DNA of 64,000 bases from positions 1,674,001-1,738,000 of the forward strand of contig NZ_LT635475.1 of NCBI RefSeq assembly GCF_900120165.1, in the 5' to 3' direction. This DNA is from Ezakiella massiliensis. Its GTDB lineage: Bacteria; Bacillota; Clostridia; Tissierellales; Peptoniphilaceae. Positions 32,821-44,384 of the stretch are shown here, piece by piece (position 1 is the first letter of the stretch; every line of letters begins with the position of its first letter). The translations under genes and the position numbers were made by a program. The notes under the pieces were generated by a model, which ran no database searches, was not told where the DNA came from, and worked only from the letters and a program-made list of their open reading frames with translations.

Positions 32821-33648
32821 ATGAAACAATTGATAGTTGATTCATCATGCGAACTGACTGATGACATGATTAAGTCAATGGAATGTTCTATGGTGCCTTT
32901 TATAATTACGATGGATGGCAAGGATTTTATAGACGATGAGAACTTGAATATGGAAACTTTTTTTGAGACTATGGACAATTCTTCAGATGTTATTAGAACG
33001 GCTTGTCCTTCTCCTGATGAATTTTTGAAGAGGATGAAGGGGGACGAGATATACGTTATTACCATTACTAGCAAGCTAAGCGGGGCTTATCAATCCGCTA
33101 TGATTGCCAAGCAAATGTATTTGGAAAAGCATCCTGAGGCAAAGGTTCACATCTTTGATTCCAAGTCTGCGACTGCAGGTGAATCTGGAGTTGCCTTGAT
33201 AGTGGATGAACTTGTGGGAATGGGCAAGAGCTTTGAAGAGGTGGTTGCAGAGACTGAAAAGAAAATTGATGAGTCCATCACTTTAATTGCTCTGTCATCG
33301 CTAAATAATTTAGCTAGAAACGGCAGGCTGCCAAAAATTGCGGGCAAGCTTTCCAAGGTTTTAAATATTAGGTTAATAGCCAGGAACAAGGATGGAGAAA
33401 TTTCTCCGCTATCAATCGAGAGGGGATTAAAGAGGACTTTAAATAGTCTTATAAAAAAATGTGAGGAATATGGCAACAAGGTTTGCGAGTACGCAATTGT
33501 AATTTCTCAGGCAAATGCAGTTGAAGTTGCTGTAGAATTAAAAAATAGGCTGATGGAAATGTTTCCATCAAGACCAATTGAGATTACAAGTATGAAGGGA
33601 CTTTCGTCGACCTACGCTGAAGAAGGAGGGGTGGTAGTATTTCTATAA
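32821..33648 (+). CDS. DegV family fatty-acid-binding protein (FakB-like)
   Basis: Binds a fatty acid and, in the FakAB system, presents it for phosphorylation (family knowledge). The N-terminus QLIVDSSCELTDDM, the middle ITITSKLSGAYQSA and IFDSKSATAGESGV, and the end SSTYAEEGGVVVF are the DegV signature segments. Length 275. AAGGAG lies eight bases before the ATG, one base after the glmM stop, so same operon. No FakA kinase is in the window. Confidence 0.92.
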   Translation: MKQLIVDSSCELTDDMIKSMECSMVPFIITMDGKDFIDDENLNMETFFETMDNSSDVIRTACPSPDEFLKRMKGDEIYVITITSKLSGAYQSAMIAKQMYLEKHPEAKVHIFDSKSATAGESGVALIVDELVGMGKSFEEVVAETEKKIDESITLIALSSLNNLARNGRLPKIAGKLSKVLNIRLIARNKDGEISPLSIERGLKRTLNSLIKKCEEYGNKVCEYAIVISQANAVEVAVELKNRLMEMFPSRPIEITSMKGLSSTYAEEGGVVVFL

Positions 33649-33668
33649 TAGCTATTGATAAAATAAGT

Positions 33669-34607
33669 ATGGATTTGGACTTTGAAAAAAAGGCCTTTGA
33701 AGAATTTTTGGAAAGCCAAGGAATCCATTTTGAGGATGCGGATGAGTTTTTTGTTATGAGGGACCAGGGCAAAATTATTGCAAGTGGTGCCTACAAAGGC
33801 AGCGTTATAAAACTTTTGGCCGTGGATAACAAATACCGTGAAGAAGGCTATTTGCCAAAGATGATAACTCATATAAAGGACCAGCTTTATAAAAACGGGG
33901 TGGAGACCACTTATATTTACACCAAGCCTGAGTACGAATCAATGTTTAAGTCTCTGGGCTACGAAGTTTTTGCAAAAACTGACCAGATTGTTTTGCTCCT
34001 CGATAATTTTCACGAGTATGACGATTTTATCCAAAGGGTAAATGATTCGGGCAAGTTTAATGCCTGCATAGTTATGAATGCTAATCCATTTACCTGGGGA
34101 CACAGGAAGCTTGTTGAGTACGCAGCCAGGAATATATCAAATGTAATTATATTTGTAGTTGAAGAAAACAAGAGTAAGTATTCTTTTGAAGATAGGTTCA
34201 AGATGGTTGAAGATGGGCTCACTGATATTTGGTGCGAGGTAATGCCAGGGGGCAAGTTTATTATTTCAGATATGACCTTCCCAAGCTATTTTCTAAAGGA
34301 CGACACAGATATTGCTCGTGCTCATGCAAGCTTAGATGCAGAAATTTTTGTTTCGCGTATTGCCAAGGACTTAGGACTAAGGCAAAGATATGTTGCCAAG
34401 GAACCTTTTGACAATATGACTGCAATATATAATGAAGAATTAAAGAAGCGTCAACATCCACTTTTTGAAGTGATAGAAATCGACCGTTATGCAATCGATG
34501 GTGAAATTGTTTCGGCTTCAAAGGTTAGAGAGTTGGAGGCTGAGGGCAAGGATTATTCCAAATATGTCCCTGAGACCACCAGAGAGATTATGGAGAAAGT
34601 AAAATGA
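33669..34607 (+). CDS. citC: [Citrate (pro-3S)-lyase] ligase-like protein (CitC)
   Basis: CitC acetylates the prosthetic group of citrate lyase. A GNAT-like N-terminal part (GSVIKLLAVDNKYREEGYLP, YIYTKPEYESMFKSLGYEVF) precedes a nucleotidylyltransferase domain with NANPFTWGHRKLVEYA and a late SASKVRELEAEG. No citrate lyase subunit genes (citDEF) or citX are nearby, so the substrate may differ. The ATG lacks a ribosome binding site; the frame is open further upstream into degV, where an ATT at 33639 lies nine bases after GGAGG and would add SIIAIDKIS. The true start is uncertain. Overlaps the next gene by four bases. Confidence 0.85.
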   Translation: MDLDFEKKAFEEFLESQGIHFEDADEFFVMRDQGKIIASGAYKGSVIKLLAVDNKYREEGYLPKMITHIKDQLYKNGVETTYIYTKPEYESMFKSLGYEVFAKTDQIVLLLDNFHEYDDFIQRVNDSGKFNACIVMNANPFTWGHRKLVEYAARNISNVIIFVVEENKSKYSFEDRFKMVEDGLTDIWCEVMPGGKFIISDMTFPSYFLKDDTDIARAHASLDAEIFVSRIAKDLGLRQRYVAKEPFDNMTAIYNEELKKRQHPLFEVIEIDRYAIDGEIVSASKVRELEAEGKDYSKYVPETTREIMEKVK

Positions 34608-35737
34608 TAGAGATATATGAGGTAAAGACCAAAAAGGATATTGATGACTTTACCATGTTGCCCTTTGACCTTTATAAGGCTGAGGACAACTGGGTACCGC
34701 CTTTAATTAGTGACTACAAAAAATATATTACAGGAAAGACTAGCTCGGTAAATGAAGTTGGCGAAAGTATTATGTATCTAGCAAAAAAAGATGGTAAACT
34801 CGCCGGTAGAATTTTGGTTGGCTTAAACGAAGAGTTAAATGAATATCATGAGGTTAAGGATTCATATTTTTCACAATACGAATGCATAGATGACCCAGAA
34901 GTTTCCAAGGCCTTGTTTGATCAAGCTTCCAAATGGGCAAAGGCTCAGGGCTCAAATTTATTGAAGGGACCTATGTCACTTCCAGGTGGAGATGACAATC
35001 GCGGATTTTTATTGGATAATTTTAATGAGCCGCCTATGATACAAAATGTCTACAATTTTAAATACTACAATGACCAAGTCTTGGATGCGGGCTTTAGCAA
35101 ATACCATGATTGCTATGCCTTTGATGGGAATCCTGACAAGAAAAGTGTTGGGAGATATGAAAAAATTATTCCCTATGCTATGAAAAAATATAAGTATAGG
35201 CTGGATAAGTTCAGACTGGACAAAGAGGGCATAAAAAAAGACGCCTTGGATGTGCTCGAGGTTATGAAAAAAGGCATGCCAAACAATGAAGATTGGGTAG
35301 ACCTTATGCCACCAAGTCTGGAGGAAATAGACAATATTGTCGCAGCGGCTGCACCAATAGCCGATGCTGATTTTATTTATATAGCAAGAAATGAAAACGA
35401 CGAGCCAATTGCTTTTAATATTGCTGTTCCAGATTACAATCAAGTCCTTAAAAAGATGAATGGAAAGAAAAATCCTTTTGCAATTTTAAAATTTTTATAT
35501 CATAAGAGAAAAATCGATCAGATGAGGGTTTTTGTTTTATTCGTAGTTCCGGAATACAGAAATAAAGGCGTCACTCAAGCTATATATTTCAAAATTATGG
35601 AAAATGCCATAAAAAAAGGCTACAAAAAAATAGAAGGCAGCACAATTTGGGATTACAATATGCCCATGCTAAATGATATCCTCAAGGCTGGCGCAAAGAT
35701 ATCAAAGACCTATAGGGTCTATCAAAAAGAAATTTAA
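34604..35737 (+). CDS. GNAT-like acetyltransferase-related protein
   Basis: 377 residues, starts inside the citC-like stop (ATGA). The C-terminal third has a GNAT acetyl-CoA-binding pattern (FVLFVVPEYRNKGVTQAIYF...AIKKGYKKIEGS). The N-terminal half, with LPFDLYKAEDNWVPPL and LLKGPMSLPGGDDNRGFLLD, matches a family of uncharacterised GNAT-related proteins common in clostridia. Last gene of the cca-glmM/degV/citC unit, with a terminator after it. Substrate unknown. Confidence 0.7.
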   Translation: MIEIYEVKTKKDIDDFTMLPFDLYKAEDNWVPPLISDYKKYITGKTSSVNEVGESIMYLAKKDGKLAGRILVGLNEELNEYHEVKDSYFSQYECIDDPEVSKALFDQASKWAKAQGSNLLKGPMSLPGGDDNRGFLLDNFNEPPMIQNVYNFKYYNDQVLDAGFSKYHDCYAFDGNPDKKSVGRYEKIIPYAMKKYKYRLDKFRLDKEGIKKDALDVLEVMKKGMPNNEDWVDLMPPSLEEIDNIVAAAAPIADADFIYIARNENDEPIAFNIAVPDYNQVLKKMNGKKNPFAILKFLYHKRKIDQMRVFVLFVVPEYRNKGVTQAIYFKIMENAIKKGYKKIEGSTIWDYNMPMLNDILKAGAKISKTYRVYQKEI

Positions 35738-35761
35738 AATTTTTTAAAAAAATAAATTAAA

Positions 35762-35803
35762 AAATTGCAAGAGTTTATAAAATAACTATTGCAATTTTTT
35801 TTT
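35762..35803 (+). terminator. Terminator before rpoB
   Basis: Arms ATTGCAAGAGTT and AACTATTGCAAT (one mismatch) followed by nine T. Confidence 0.8.
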
Positions 35804-35830
35804 GAATATGTTATCATGAATAGATGATAC
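35802..35830 (+). promoter_or_regulatory. Possible rpoB promoter and leader
   Basis: TTGAAT then, after 17 bases, a weak TGATAC. The ~95-base leader has a hairpin AAAAGTGG/CCATTTTT (35834-35859). Separation from the preceding gene by a terminator means rpoB needs its own promoter. Confidence 0.4.
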
Positions 35831-35929
35831 ATTAAAAGTGGATTCGTATCGCCATTTTTAGATGTCCGCGACGAGTTAATCTTAAAGAGTTGTCTTTTTG
35901 ATATGTTTTTGTTGAGAGGTGAGGTTCAT

Positions 35930-38900
35930 ATGGTACATCCTGTTAAATACGGCAAGAGAACAAGGATGAGTTATTCTAGAATTCAGGAAGCTTTAGACTT
36001 ACCTGATTTACTAGAGGTTCAAACTTCTTCTTTTAAATGGTTTTTAGAAGAAGGAATTAAGGAAGTTTTTCAAGATATTAGTCCAATCGAAGACTATGCA
36101 GGAAATCTTATTTTGGAGTTTGTGGATTACAAGATTGATGATGAGTTTAAGTATTCGCAAACTGAAGCTAGGCTTAGAGATGCCAGCTACTCTGCAGGTT
36201 TAAGAGCAAAGGTTAGGCTAATTAACAAAGAAACTGGAGAAGTTAAAGAGCAAGAGGTCTTTATGGGTGACATTCCTATAATGACTGACACTGGTTCATT
36301 TATCATTAACGGGGCTGAACGTGTTATCGTTAGCCAATTGGTAAGGAGCCCGGGAGCTTATTTTTCCAGCGAATTTGACAAGAATGGTAATGTTTTAATT
36401 TCAGGCCAAATGATTCCAAACAGGGGTGCATGGCTGGAATTTGAAACCGATACAACTGGGACACTTAGCGTAAGGGTCGATAGGACCAGGAAGGTTCCTA
36501 TTACAACTTTATTAAGAGCTTTTGAAGTCGAGACTGATGAGGATATCATCGAAGCTGTCGGCGATTTTGAAGTGCTCAGAAAGACCTTGGAAAAAGACGT
36601 TGCTGAAAATAAGTCTGATGCTGTCCTTGAAATTTATAAAAAATTGAGACCTGGTGAACCAGCTACAGAGGAATCTGCAACAAGTCTCTTGTACAATATG
36701 TTCTTTGATTATAAGAGATATGACTTAGCCAAGGTTGGAAGATACACTTTCAACAAAAAGTTGGGACTTGCCAATAGGATTAAAGGTTGCAATCTCGCCA
36801 GAGATGTCGTGGATTTAAACACTGGAGAAATTTTATTCGAAGCAGGAGAGGCTCTTGACCTCGAAAAAGCTAAACAAATAGAAGATGCAGGAATTAATTT
36901 CTGCTATGTTATGCACAATGGCAAAGAGTTAAAGGTTGTTGGCAACCACTTTGTCGATGTTAACGTATATAAAGATAGGGTTGACCTGGAAGCATTGGGA
37001 GTAAAGGAAAAAGTTAACTATCCTGTAATGGAAGCCCTACTTGCTGATGAATCAATCAAGACCAAGGAAGATTTGGAAGACGCTGTTAGAAAAAACATCA
37101 GATTGCTTTATCCAAAACATATCGAAGTTCAAGACGTTATAGCAGCTGTGAACTATGCCTGCTTGCTTTTTGATGACTTCGGTTCAGTAGATGATATTGA
37201 TCACCTTGGCAACAGACGTATTAGATCAGTTGGAGAGCTTTTACAAAACCAATTTAGAATTGGTCTTGCCAGGATGGAAAGGGTTGTTAGAGAGCGTATG
37301 ACTATCCAAGACATGGATTATGCTACACCTCAAGCTCTTATCAATATTAGACCTGTTGTAGCAGCTATGAAAGAATTTTTTGGTTCCTCACAGTTGTCAC
37401 AATTCATGGACCAAACCAATCCTCTATCAGAATTAACTCACAAGAGAAAGATGTCAGCTTTAGGACCTGGAGGTTTATCCAGAGATAGAGCAGGTTTTGA
37501 AGTTCGTGACGTTCACAACTCCCATTACGGCAGGATGTGTCCAATCGAGACACCTGAAGGACCAAACATCGGTCTTATGACATCACTTACAACTTTTGCC
37601 CGCATCAATGAATATGGTTTTATCGAAGCTCCTTATAGAAAGGTTAAAAAACCTGAAGGAATTGTAACAGATGAAATTGATTACTTGATGGCAGATGTTG
37701 AAGATAAGATGATTATAGCTCAATCAAATGAAGAGCTTGATAAGGACAATAGATTTGTAAATGACAGAATTGTTGCAAGGGGAATCAAGGGTGCAATCGA
37801 CGTATTTAAACGCGAAGATATCGATTACATGGACGTTTCACCAAGGCAAATTGTAGCTGTTGGTACGGCTTCCATTCCTTTCCTTGAAAACGACGACGCT
37901 AACCGTGCTTTGATGGGTGCAAACATGCAACGTCAAGCAGTTCCACTTATTACAACTGAAGCTCCTGTAATCGGCACAGGTATTGAATACAAGGCCGCTG
38001 TTGATTCAGGTGTAGTAGTTGTAGCCAAGGAAGATGGTGTCGTAGAATCTGTTGATGCAAAGACAATTGTTATTAAGAATAAAAATAAAAAGCTAGATAC
38101 CTATGAATTAGATAAATTCAGAAGGTCTAACTCTGGAACTACAATCAACCAAAGACCGATTGTAGCAGAAGGAGAGAAGGTTAAAAAAGGCGATGTAATT
38201 GCCGATGGTCCATCTACTGATATGGGTGAAATGGCTATTGGTAAAAATATTTTGATTGCCTTTATGACTTGGGAAGGTTATAACTACGAAGACGCTATTT
38301 TAATAAATGAAAAATTGGTAGTTGATGACGTATTTACTTCAGTTCACATTGAAGAATACGAAATCGATTCACGTGATACAAAATTAGGACCAGAAGAAAT
38401 CACCAGGGATATTCCAAACGTAGGTGACGACATGCTAAAAGACCTTGACGAAGAAGGTATTATTAGAGTTGGTGCTGAAGTTACAAGTGGAGATATTTTG
38501 GTCGGCAAGGTCACACCTAAGGGTGAAACTGAACTCGTTCCTGAAGAAAGGCTCTTAAGGGCAATCTTCGGTGAAAAGGCCAGGGAAGTTAGAGATACAT
38601 CTCTAAAGGTTCCTCACGGTGAAACTGGTATTGTAGTTGACGTTCGCAGCTACACAAGGGCTGCTGGAGATGAGCTGCCACCAGGAGTAAATAGAACTGT
38701 TAGGGTTTATGTAGCAACCAAGAGAAAGATTATGGTTGGGGACAAGATGTGCGGTCGCCACGGTAACAAGGGCGTTATCTCCAGAATTTTACCTGAAGAA
38801 GACATGCCATTCCTACCAGACGGCACACCTATTCAAATAGTATTAAACCCTCAAGGTATTCCTTCACGTATGAACCTGGGACAAGTACTTGAAGTTCACT

Positions 38901-39619
38901 TGGGTCTTGCTGCTAAGAAGCTTGGTCTCCATATAGCAACACCTGTTTTTGATGGGGCTAATGAAGAAGACATTATGAAGGCTTTGGACGAAGCTGGTTA
39001 TCCAAGAAGTGGTATGATTAAGCTAAGAGACGGCAGGACTGGGGAAGAGTTTGACAACCCTGCAACAGTCGGCTACATGTACATGCTTAAACTTCACCAC
39101 ATGGTTGATGAAAAGATTCACGCTCGTTCAACTGGTCCATACTCACTGGTTACTCAACAACCTCTTGGAGGTAAGGCACAGTTTGGAGGACAAAGATTCG
39201 GTGAAATGGAAGTTTGGGCCCTCGAAGGTTACGGCGCCAGCCATGTTCTTCAAGAAATGCTTACAGTTAAGTCAGACGATATTGTTGGTCGTGTAAAGAC
39301 TTATGAAGCAATTGTTAAGGGTGAAAATATTCCTAAACCAGGCGTACCTGAATCCTTCAAAGTTTTGATTAAAGAATTACAATCTTTGGCACTTGATGTC
39401 AAAGTCTTGGATGAAAATAAAAATGAAGTTGAACTTAAGGATGACTTGGAAGATGAACCATCAGACTTAAATTCAATCACAAAAGAAATGAGCACTCTTG
39501 GAGTTGACTATGACGAAAACGATGTCAACGAAGAAGGGGAATACAGCCTCGATAATTTAAGGGAGACTGAAAGCTTAGAAGACGAAGAATACGACGACAT
39601 AGAGTTTAATGAAGAATAG
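35930..39619 (+). CDS. rpoB: RNA polymerase beta subunit
   Basis: 1229 residues. Characteristic blocks include [19 protein letters not shown], the rifampicin region [20 protein letters not shown]...[50 protein letters not shown] and the C-terminal [18 protein letters not shown]. The Gln, Asp and His positions associated with rifampicin sensitivity (Q.MDQ, THK) look wild type; the Ser531-equivalent is within ALGPGG (Ala), a natural variation. GAGGTGAGG precedes the ATG at 35930. No ribosomal protein genes lie upstream. Confidence 0.98.
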   Translation: MVHPVKYGKRTRMSYSRIQEALDLPDLLEVQTSSFKWFLEEGIKEVFQDISPIEDYAGNLILEFVDYKIDDEFKYSQTEARLRDASYSAGLRAKVRLINKETGEVKEQEVFMGDIPIMTDTGSFIINGAERVIVSQLVRSPGAYFSSEFDKNGNVLISGQMIPNRGAWLEFETDTTGTLSVRVDRTRKVPITTLLRAFEVETDEDIIEAVGDFEVLRKTLEKDVAENKSDAVLEIYKKLRPGEPATEESATSLLYNMFFDYKRYDLAKVGRYTFNKKLGLANRIKGCNLARDVVDLNTGEILFEAGEALDLEKAKQIEDAGINFCYVMHNGKELKVVGNHFVDVNVYKDRVDLEALGVKEKVNYPVMEALLADESIKTKEDLEDAVRKNIRLLYPKHIEVQDVIAAVNYACLLFDDFGSVDDIDHLGNRRIRSVGELLQNQFRIGLARMERVVRERMTIQDMDYATPQALINIRPVVAAMKEFFGSSQLSQFMDQTNPLSELTHKRKMSALGPGGLSRDRAGFEVRDVHNSHYGRMCPIETPEGPNIGLMTSLTTFARINEYGFIEAPYRKVKKPEGIVTDEIDYLMADVEDKMIIAQSNEELDKDNRFVNDRIVARGIKGAIDVFKREDIDYMDVSPRQIVAVGTASIPFLENDDANRALMGANMQRQAVPLITTEAPVIGTGIEYKAAVDSGVVVVAKEDGVVESVDAKTIVIKNKNKKLDTYELDKFRRSNSGTTINQRPIVAEGEKVKKGDVIADGPSTDMGEMAIGKNILIAFMTWEGYNYEDAILINEKLVVDDVFTSVHIEEYEIDSRDTKLGPEEITRDIPNVGDDMLKDLDEEGIIRVGAEVTSGDILVGKVTPKGETELVPEERLLRAIFGEKAREVRDTSLKVPHGETGIVVDVRSYTRAAGDELPPGVNRTVRVYVATKRKIMVGDKMCGRHGNKGVISRILPEEDMPFLPDGTPIQIVLNPQGIPSRMNLGQVLEVHLGLAAKKLGLHIATPVFDGANEEDIMKALDEAGYPRSGMIKLRDGRTGEEFDNPATVGYMYMLKLHHMVDEKIHARSTGPYSLVTQQPLGGKAQFGGQRFGEMEVWALEGYGASHVLQEMLTVKSDDIVGRVKTYEAIVKGENIPKPGVPESFKVLIKELQSLALDVKVLDENKNEVELKDDLEDEPSDLNSITKEMSTLGVDYDENDVNEEGEYSLDNLRETESLEDEEYDDIEFNEE

Positions 39620-39630
39620 GGGGATTTTAT

Positions 39631-42600
39631 ATGTACGAAAATGAAAATTTTGAATCAATTAAAATTGGTTTAGCATCTCCCGAGATGATTAGGTCGTGGT
39701 CATATGGTGAGGTTAAAAAACCTGAAACCATCAACTATCGTACCTTAAAGCCAGAAAAGGAAGGACTTTTCTGCGAAAGAATCTTCGGACCTACTAAGGA
39801 CTGGGAATGTCATTGTGGGAAATACAAAAGAATTAGATACAAGGGTGTAGTTTGTGACCGCTGTGGTGTTGAAGTAACTAAGGCCAAGGTCCGTCGTGAA
39901 AGAATGGGCCACATTGAACTCGCTTGTCCTTGTTCACACATTTGGTATTTCAAGGGTATTCCTTCAAGGATGGGACTTATACTTGATATTAGTCCTAGAG
40001 CCCTGGAAAAAGTTTTATACTTTGCAAGTTATGTAGTAATAGATCCAGGCAACACACCGCTTCTCAAGAAGGATTTGCTCACTGAAGCTGAATACCAACA
40101 AATGCAAAGCGAGTATCCAAACGAATTTAGAGCAGGTATGGGTGCTGAAGCTATCAAAGAACTTTTACAAGAAGTTGATCCAGAAGCAATTTCTAAGGAA
40201 ATTAAAAAAGAATTGGAAGACGCCACAGGACAAAAACGTGTCAGACTTATCAGAAGACTGGAAGTTGTAGAGGCATTTAGACTGAGCGGCAACCGTCCAG
40301 AATGGATGATTTTGGATGCCCTCCCAGTTATTCCACCAGATCTTAGACCTATGGTTGAGCTAGATGGTGGTAGATTTGCAACTTCTGACTTGAACGATTT
40401 ATATCGTAGGGTTATCAATAGAAACAACCGTTTAAAGAGATTACTTGAATTAGGCGCTCCTGAAATTATCGTTAGAAATGAAAAGAGGATGCTCCAAGAA
40501 TCAGTAGACGCTCTTATTGATAACGGTAGACGTGGCAGAGCTGTTACAGGCGCAGGCAACAGGCCGTTAAAGAGCTTGAACGACCTCTTAAAGGGTAAGC
40601 AAGGTAGGTTCCGTCAAAACCTACTTGGTAAGCGTGTTGACTATTCAGGCCGTTCTGTAATTGTTGTTGGTCCAGATTTAAAATTCTACCAATGCGGTCT
40701 GCCTAAAAATATGGCTCTTGAACTTTTCAAACCACATGTTATGCACGAGCTAGTTGCAAATGGCAAGGCTCACAATATTAAAAATGCAAAACGCATGATA
40801 GATAGGATGGAACCAGAAGTTTGGGATGAACTTGAAAAGGTTATCAAAGACCACCCAGTTCTACTAAACCGTGCACCGACCCTTCACAGGTTGGGTATCC
40901 AAGCATTTGAACCGATCCTAGTTGAAGGTAAGGCTATTAAGCTTCACCCTCTAGTATGTCCGCCATACAACGCTGACTTCGACGGGGACCAAATGGCTGT
41001 TCACCTTCCATTATCAGTGGAAGCTCAAGCTGAAGCAAGACTACTCATGCTATCAACAAACAATATCTTGGCTCCAAAAGATGGCAAACCAATTACAGTT
41101 CCATCTCAAGATATGGTTTTGGGTTGCTACTATTTAACCATGGATGCAACTTATGAACAAGAAAATATCCACACCTTCAAAGACTATGATGAAATGATGT
41201 TGGCTTTTGATACAAAGCAAATCAAACTTCAAGACAGGGTTAAGGTAAGAGTTACTCTAGAAGATGGTTCGCACAAGATTGTAGAATCAACTGCTGGCAG
41301 ATTTATCTTTAACCAAAAGATTCCACAAAATCTTGGTTTTGTAGATAGGGAAGAGGATAAGTTCTCACTTGAAATAGATAAAACAGTCGACAAGAAGACA
41401 TTAGGTCGGATTATCGAAAGATGCTATGATAAATATGGTAACAATATAACAGCAGAACTTTTGGATAACATTAAATCCATGGGTTACTACTATTCAACTA
41501 TTGGTGCAATTTCAATATCCATGCAGGACGTTGTTGTTCCAGAAAACAAGCAAGAGATTTTGGATAAGTCACAAAAAGAAGTTGATAAATATGAAAAGGC
41601 CTTTAGAAAGGGTCTGATTAGTGAAGAAGAAAGATACGAACACGTAATTAACATTTGGAACGACTCAACAGACGAGGTTACAGATGCACTTATGGAATCA
41701 CTTGATCATGACAACAACATTTATATTATGGCTACATCAGGTGCTCGTGGTTCCAAGAACCAAATTCGTCAGCTGGGTGGTATGCGTGGTCTGATGGCTT
41801 CATCAACAGGTAAGACTGTAGAAATTCCTATTAAGTCAAACTTCCGTGAAGGCCTCAGCGTTCTAGAATTCTTCTTATCAAGTCACGGATCCAGAAAGGG
41901 TCTATCAGACACTGCTCTTAAGACTGCAGACTCAGGTTACTTGACCAGGAGACTCGTTGACGTTAGCCAAGATGTTATCGTTCGTGAAGAAGATTGTGGA
42001 ACAACAGATTATCTTGAAATTTCAGCCTTTAAAGATGGCAATGAAGTTATTGAAGAACTCAAAGACAGACTCGAAGGCAGATATCCATTTGAAGATATAG
42101 TTGATCCTAATACAGGCGAATTGATTTGTTCAAAAGACGAATTGATTTCAGAAGATATAGCAGCAAAGATTCAAAACCTTGGTTTTGAAAGCGTAAAGGT
42201 TAGATCTGTCCTCCACTGTAATGCAAGACACGGCGTATGCAGAAAATGCTACGGCAAGAACTTGGCAAATGGTAGGAAGGTGGATATCGGTGAAGCAGTT
42301 GGTATTATCGCCGCTCAATCCATCGGTGAACCTGGTACACAGCTTACAATGAGAACCTTCCACACAGGTGGTGTAGCTAAGGCAGAGGATATTACTCAAG
42401 GTTTGCCACGTGTTGAAGAACTATTTGAAGCCAGAAAGCCAAAAGGGGTTGCAGTTATATCTGAAATCGACGGTAAAGTTACTATCGTTGAATCAGACAA
42501 GAAGAGGGAAGTTGTTGTTGAAAACAAAGACGCAACTGAAATCTATCCAATCGTATTTGGTTCAAGGATTAAAGTTAAGGACGGTCAAGAAATTAAGGCC

Positions 42601-43236
42601 GGTGATCCTCTAACAGAAGGTTCAATAAACCCACACGAAATCTTTAAGGTTAAGGGTGTTCAAGGGGTTGAATCTTATATAGTAAAAGAAGTTCAAAGGG
42701 CTTATAGGATGTCAGGTGTTGACATTAACGACAAGCACGTTGAAATTATCATGAGACAAATGCTTTCAAAGGTTAGAATTGAAAACGCAGGCGACTCAGA
42801 CTTTATACCTGGCACTTTGGTCGGAATTACAGACTTCAAAGCAGCAAATGCTGAATTGGAAGCTGCAGGAAAAATTCCTGCAAGTGCAAAGAGAGTTTTA
42901 CTGGGAATTACAAAGGCAGCTCTGGCTACTGATTCATTCTTGTCGGCAGCATCCTTCCAAGAAACCACAAGAATCTTGGCAGATGCAGCAATCAAGGGCA
43001 AGGAAGATTACTTGCTAGGACTTAAAGAAAATGTAATTATCGGTATGACAATTCCTGCAGGTACAGGCGTTAAGAGATATCTAAACATAGACGTTCCTCT
43101 ATCAGATGACGATCCTCTAAAGAAAAAACTTGAGGAAAAACCTGTCGTTGAAAAAGAAGAACCACAAATCCTTGGTGACTTGCCAATGAATGAAATTCTA
43201 AAAGAACTTCAAAGACAAGAAAACGAAAACTTTTAA
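39631..43236 (+). CDS. rpoC: RNA polymerase beta' subunit
   Basis: 1201 residues, 11 bases after rpoB. Zinc-binding Cys cluster [20 protein letters not shown], catalytic triad of Asp in [15 protein letters not shown], second zinc site [13 protein letters not shown] and trigger-loop region [22 protein letters not shown] lies seven bases before the ATG. Followed by a terminator, so rpoBC is a two-gene operon. Confidence 0.98.
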   Translation: MYENENFESIKIGLASPEMIRSWSYGEVKKPETINYRTLKPEKEGLFCERIFGPTKDWECHCGKYKRIRYKGVVCDRCGVEVTKAKVRRERMGHIELACPCSHIWYFKGIPSRMGLILDISPRALEKVLYFASYVVIDPGNTPLLKKDLLTEAEYQQMQSEYPNEFRAGMGAEAIKELLQEVDPEAISKEIKKELEDATGQKRVRLIRRLEVVEAFRLSGNRPEWMILDALPVIPPDLRPMVELDGGRFATSDLNDLYRRVINRNNRLKRLLELGAPEIIVRNEKRMLQESVDALIDNGRRGRAVTGAGNRPLKSLNDLLKGKQGRFRQNLLGKRVDYSGRSVIVVGPDLKFYQCGLPKNMALELFKPHVMHELVANGKAHNIKNAKRMIDRMEPEVWDELEKVIKDHPVLLNRAPTLHRLGIQAFEPILVEGKAIKLHPLVCPPYNADFDGDQMAVHLPLSVEAQAEARLLMLSTNNILAPKDGKPITVPSQDMVLGCYYLTMDATYEQENIHTFKDYDEMMLAFDTKQIKLQDRVKVRVTLEDGSHKIVESTAGRFIFNQKIPQNLGFVDREEDKFSLEIDKTVDKKTLGRIIERCYDKYGNNITAELLDNIKSMGYYYSTIGAISISMQDVVVPENKQEILDKSQKEVDKYEKAFRKGLISEEERYEHVINIWNDSTDEVTDALMESLDHDNNIYIMATSGARGSKNQIRQLGGMRGLMASSTGKTVEIPIKSNFREGLSVLEFFLSSHGSRKGLSDTALKTADSGYLTRRLVDVSQDVIVREEDCGTTDYLEISAFKDGNEVIEELKDRLEGRYPFEDIVDPNTGELICSKDELISEDIAAKIQNLGFESVKVRSVLHCNARHGVCRKCYGKNLANGRKVDIGEAVGIIAAQSIGEPGTQLTMRTFHTGGVAKAEDITQGLPRVEELFEARKPKGVAVISEIDGKVTIVESDKKREVVVENKDATEIYPIVFGSRIKVKDGQEIKAGDPLTEGSINPHEIFKVKGVQGVESYIVKEVQRAYRMSGVDINDKHVEIIMRQMLSKVRIENAGDSDFIPGTLVGITDFKAANAELEAAGKIPASAKRVLLGITKAALATDSFLSAASFQETTRILADAAIKGKEDYLLGLKENVIIGMTIPAGTGVKRYLNIDVPLSDDDPLKKKLEEKPVVEKEEPQILGDLPMNEILKELQRQENENF

Positions 43237-43239
43237 ATT

Positions 43240-43264
43240 AGAGAGGGTACGCCCTCTCTTTTTT
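43240..43264 (+). terminator. Terminator of rpoBC
   Basis: Arms AGAGAGGG and CCCTCTCT around TACG, then six T. Confidence 0.85.
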
Positions 43265-43265
43265 G

Positions 43266-43294
43266 TTGAATTTTATATTCTTATGTGTTATTAT
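43266..43294 (+). promoter_or_regulatory. Promoter of the zinc-ribbon membrane protein gene
   Basis: TTGAAT and TATTAT separated by 17 bases. Confidence 0.6.
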
Positions 43295-43340
43295 TAAATA
43301 AAATAATAGTAACAATTATGTTATATTTGAGGAGGATATT

Positions 43341-44012
43341 ATGAAAGTATGTAAAAACTGCAACAACATAGTTGATGATAGTGCAAAGTTCTGCAACAAA
43401 TGCGGGTCTGCTTTTGAAGAAGCTGGCGGGGGAAACGGTGCAGATAACCGTCAATATGCAAATAACTATCAAGGCCAAAATAAAGTGAACATTGACTTTA
43501 GCAATTACTTTGCTTGGTTTAAGAAAAGATTAACAAATCAAAACTTCGAACAAGAAGATGATAATTTTAAATATTCGCTAATTAATTTGGGAATAATTCT
43601 TGGTGTTTTTTTCTTAACCTTGCTTGGTAATTCTAGTGCTTTATCACTTGGATTATTTGTGTTTATCATTTCAACAGGCCTTGTGCTTCTCATGAATTAC
43701 TTGGGAAACAGAGACATTAAAAAGTTTATAAATGGACTTGCAAACAAAACAGTCATTTCTGCTCCATTTGTTTTGCTTGCGATTTTGCTTTCTCTAATTC
43801 CTTACTTTGATAGAAATCCTGATCTGCCTTTGTTATTATATGGATTTTCAGTTCTCCAATACAATGTATCTTTATTAGATATAATGTTTAACGATAGGTT
43901 TGGAAAGAGAATTAAAGTTTATATTGCGATGATTTATTTTGTACTGGTTGCAGCACTCATTGGAAAATTTGTTGAATCAATGATATCATCTGCAATAATG
44001 AATTTTTTCTAA
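43341..44012 (+). CDS. Zinc-ribbon membrane protein of unknown function
   Basis: 223 residues. An N-terminal zinc ribbon (CKNCNNIVDDSAKFCNKCG) is followed by a Gly/Asn/Gln-rich linker and about five hydrophobic segments (for example SLINLGIILGVFFLTLLG and VISAPFVLLAILLSLIPYF). This architecture is frequent in Bacillota but has no assigned job. GAGGAGG precedes the ATG. Stands alone between two terminators. Confidence 0.8.
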   Translation: MKVCKNCNNIVDDSAKFCNKCGSAFEEAGGGNGADNRQYANNYQGQNKVNIDFSNYFAWFKKRLTNQNFEQEDDNFKYSLINLGIILGVFFLTLLGNSSALSLGLFVFIISTGLVLLMNYLGNRDIKKFINGLANKTVISAPFVLLAILLSLIPYFDRNPDLPLLLYGFSVLQYNVSLLDIMFNDRFGKRIKVYIAMIYFVLVAALIGKFVESMISSAIMNFF

Positions 44013-44023
44013 AATAAATTCAG

Positions 44024-44048
44024 TGCCCCTTTTTAGGGGCATTTTTTT
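44024..44048 (+). terminator. Terminator after the zinc-ribbon protein
   Basis: Arms TGCCCCT and AGGGGCA with loop TTTT, then seven T. Confidence 0.85.
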
Positions 44049-44070
44049 GTGCAAATAGGGCCTTTAATGC

Positions 44071-44099
44071 TTGAAAAAAACATTCTTTTATGTTAGAAT
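44071..44099 (+). promoter_or_regulatory. Promoter of secG
   Basis: TTGAAA and TAGAAT separated by 17 bases, about 30 bases before the secG start. Confidence 0.7.
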
Positions 44100-44130
44100 T
44101 AATCTGTTATAGATTAGATGGAGGTGTAAT

Positions 44131-44355
44131 ATGATGTATGTACTTTATGCACTTGTACTTATTAGTTCAATTGCTCTAATAACACTCATGATGGTACAAG
44201 AAGGTAGCGACCAAAGCTCAGTAATTATGGGGGTAGCACCAGAAGCATTATGGGGTAAAGATCGCGGAGTATCTCGTGACGCAACATTAAAGAGAATGAC
44301 TATTATAGCAGCTGCAGTATTTTTTGTAACTGCATTTTTGCTATCAGTTTTTTAG
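44131..44355 (+). CDS. secG: Protein-export membrane protein SecG
   Basis: 74-residue auxiliary subunit of the SecYEG channel with two helices (VLYALVLISSIALITLMMVQ and MTIIAAAVFFVTAFLLSVF) and the family loop EGSDQSSVIMG...LWGKDRG. GGAGG precedes the ATG; a second ATG next to it is also possible. In many relatives secG precedes rnr-smpB directly; here four other genes intervene. Confidence 0.92.
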   Translation: MMYVLYALVLISSIALITLMMVQEGSDQSSVIMGVAPEALWGKDRGVSRDATLKRMTIIAAAVFFVTAFLLSVF

Positions 44356-44384
44356 TCGAAAATAATATTTTTTAGGAGGACAAA

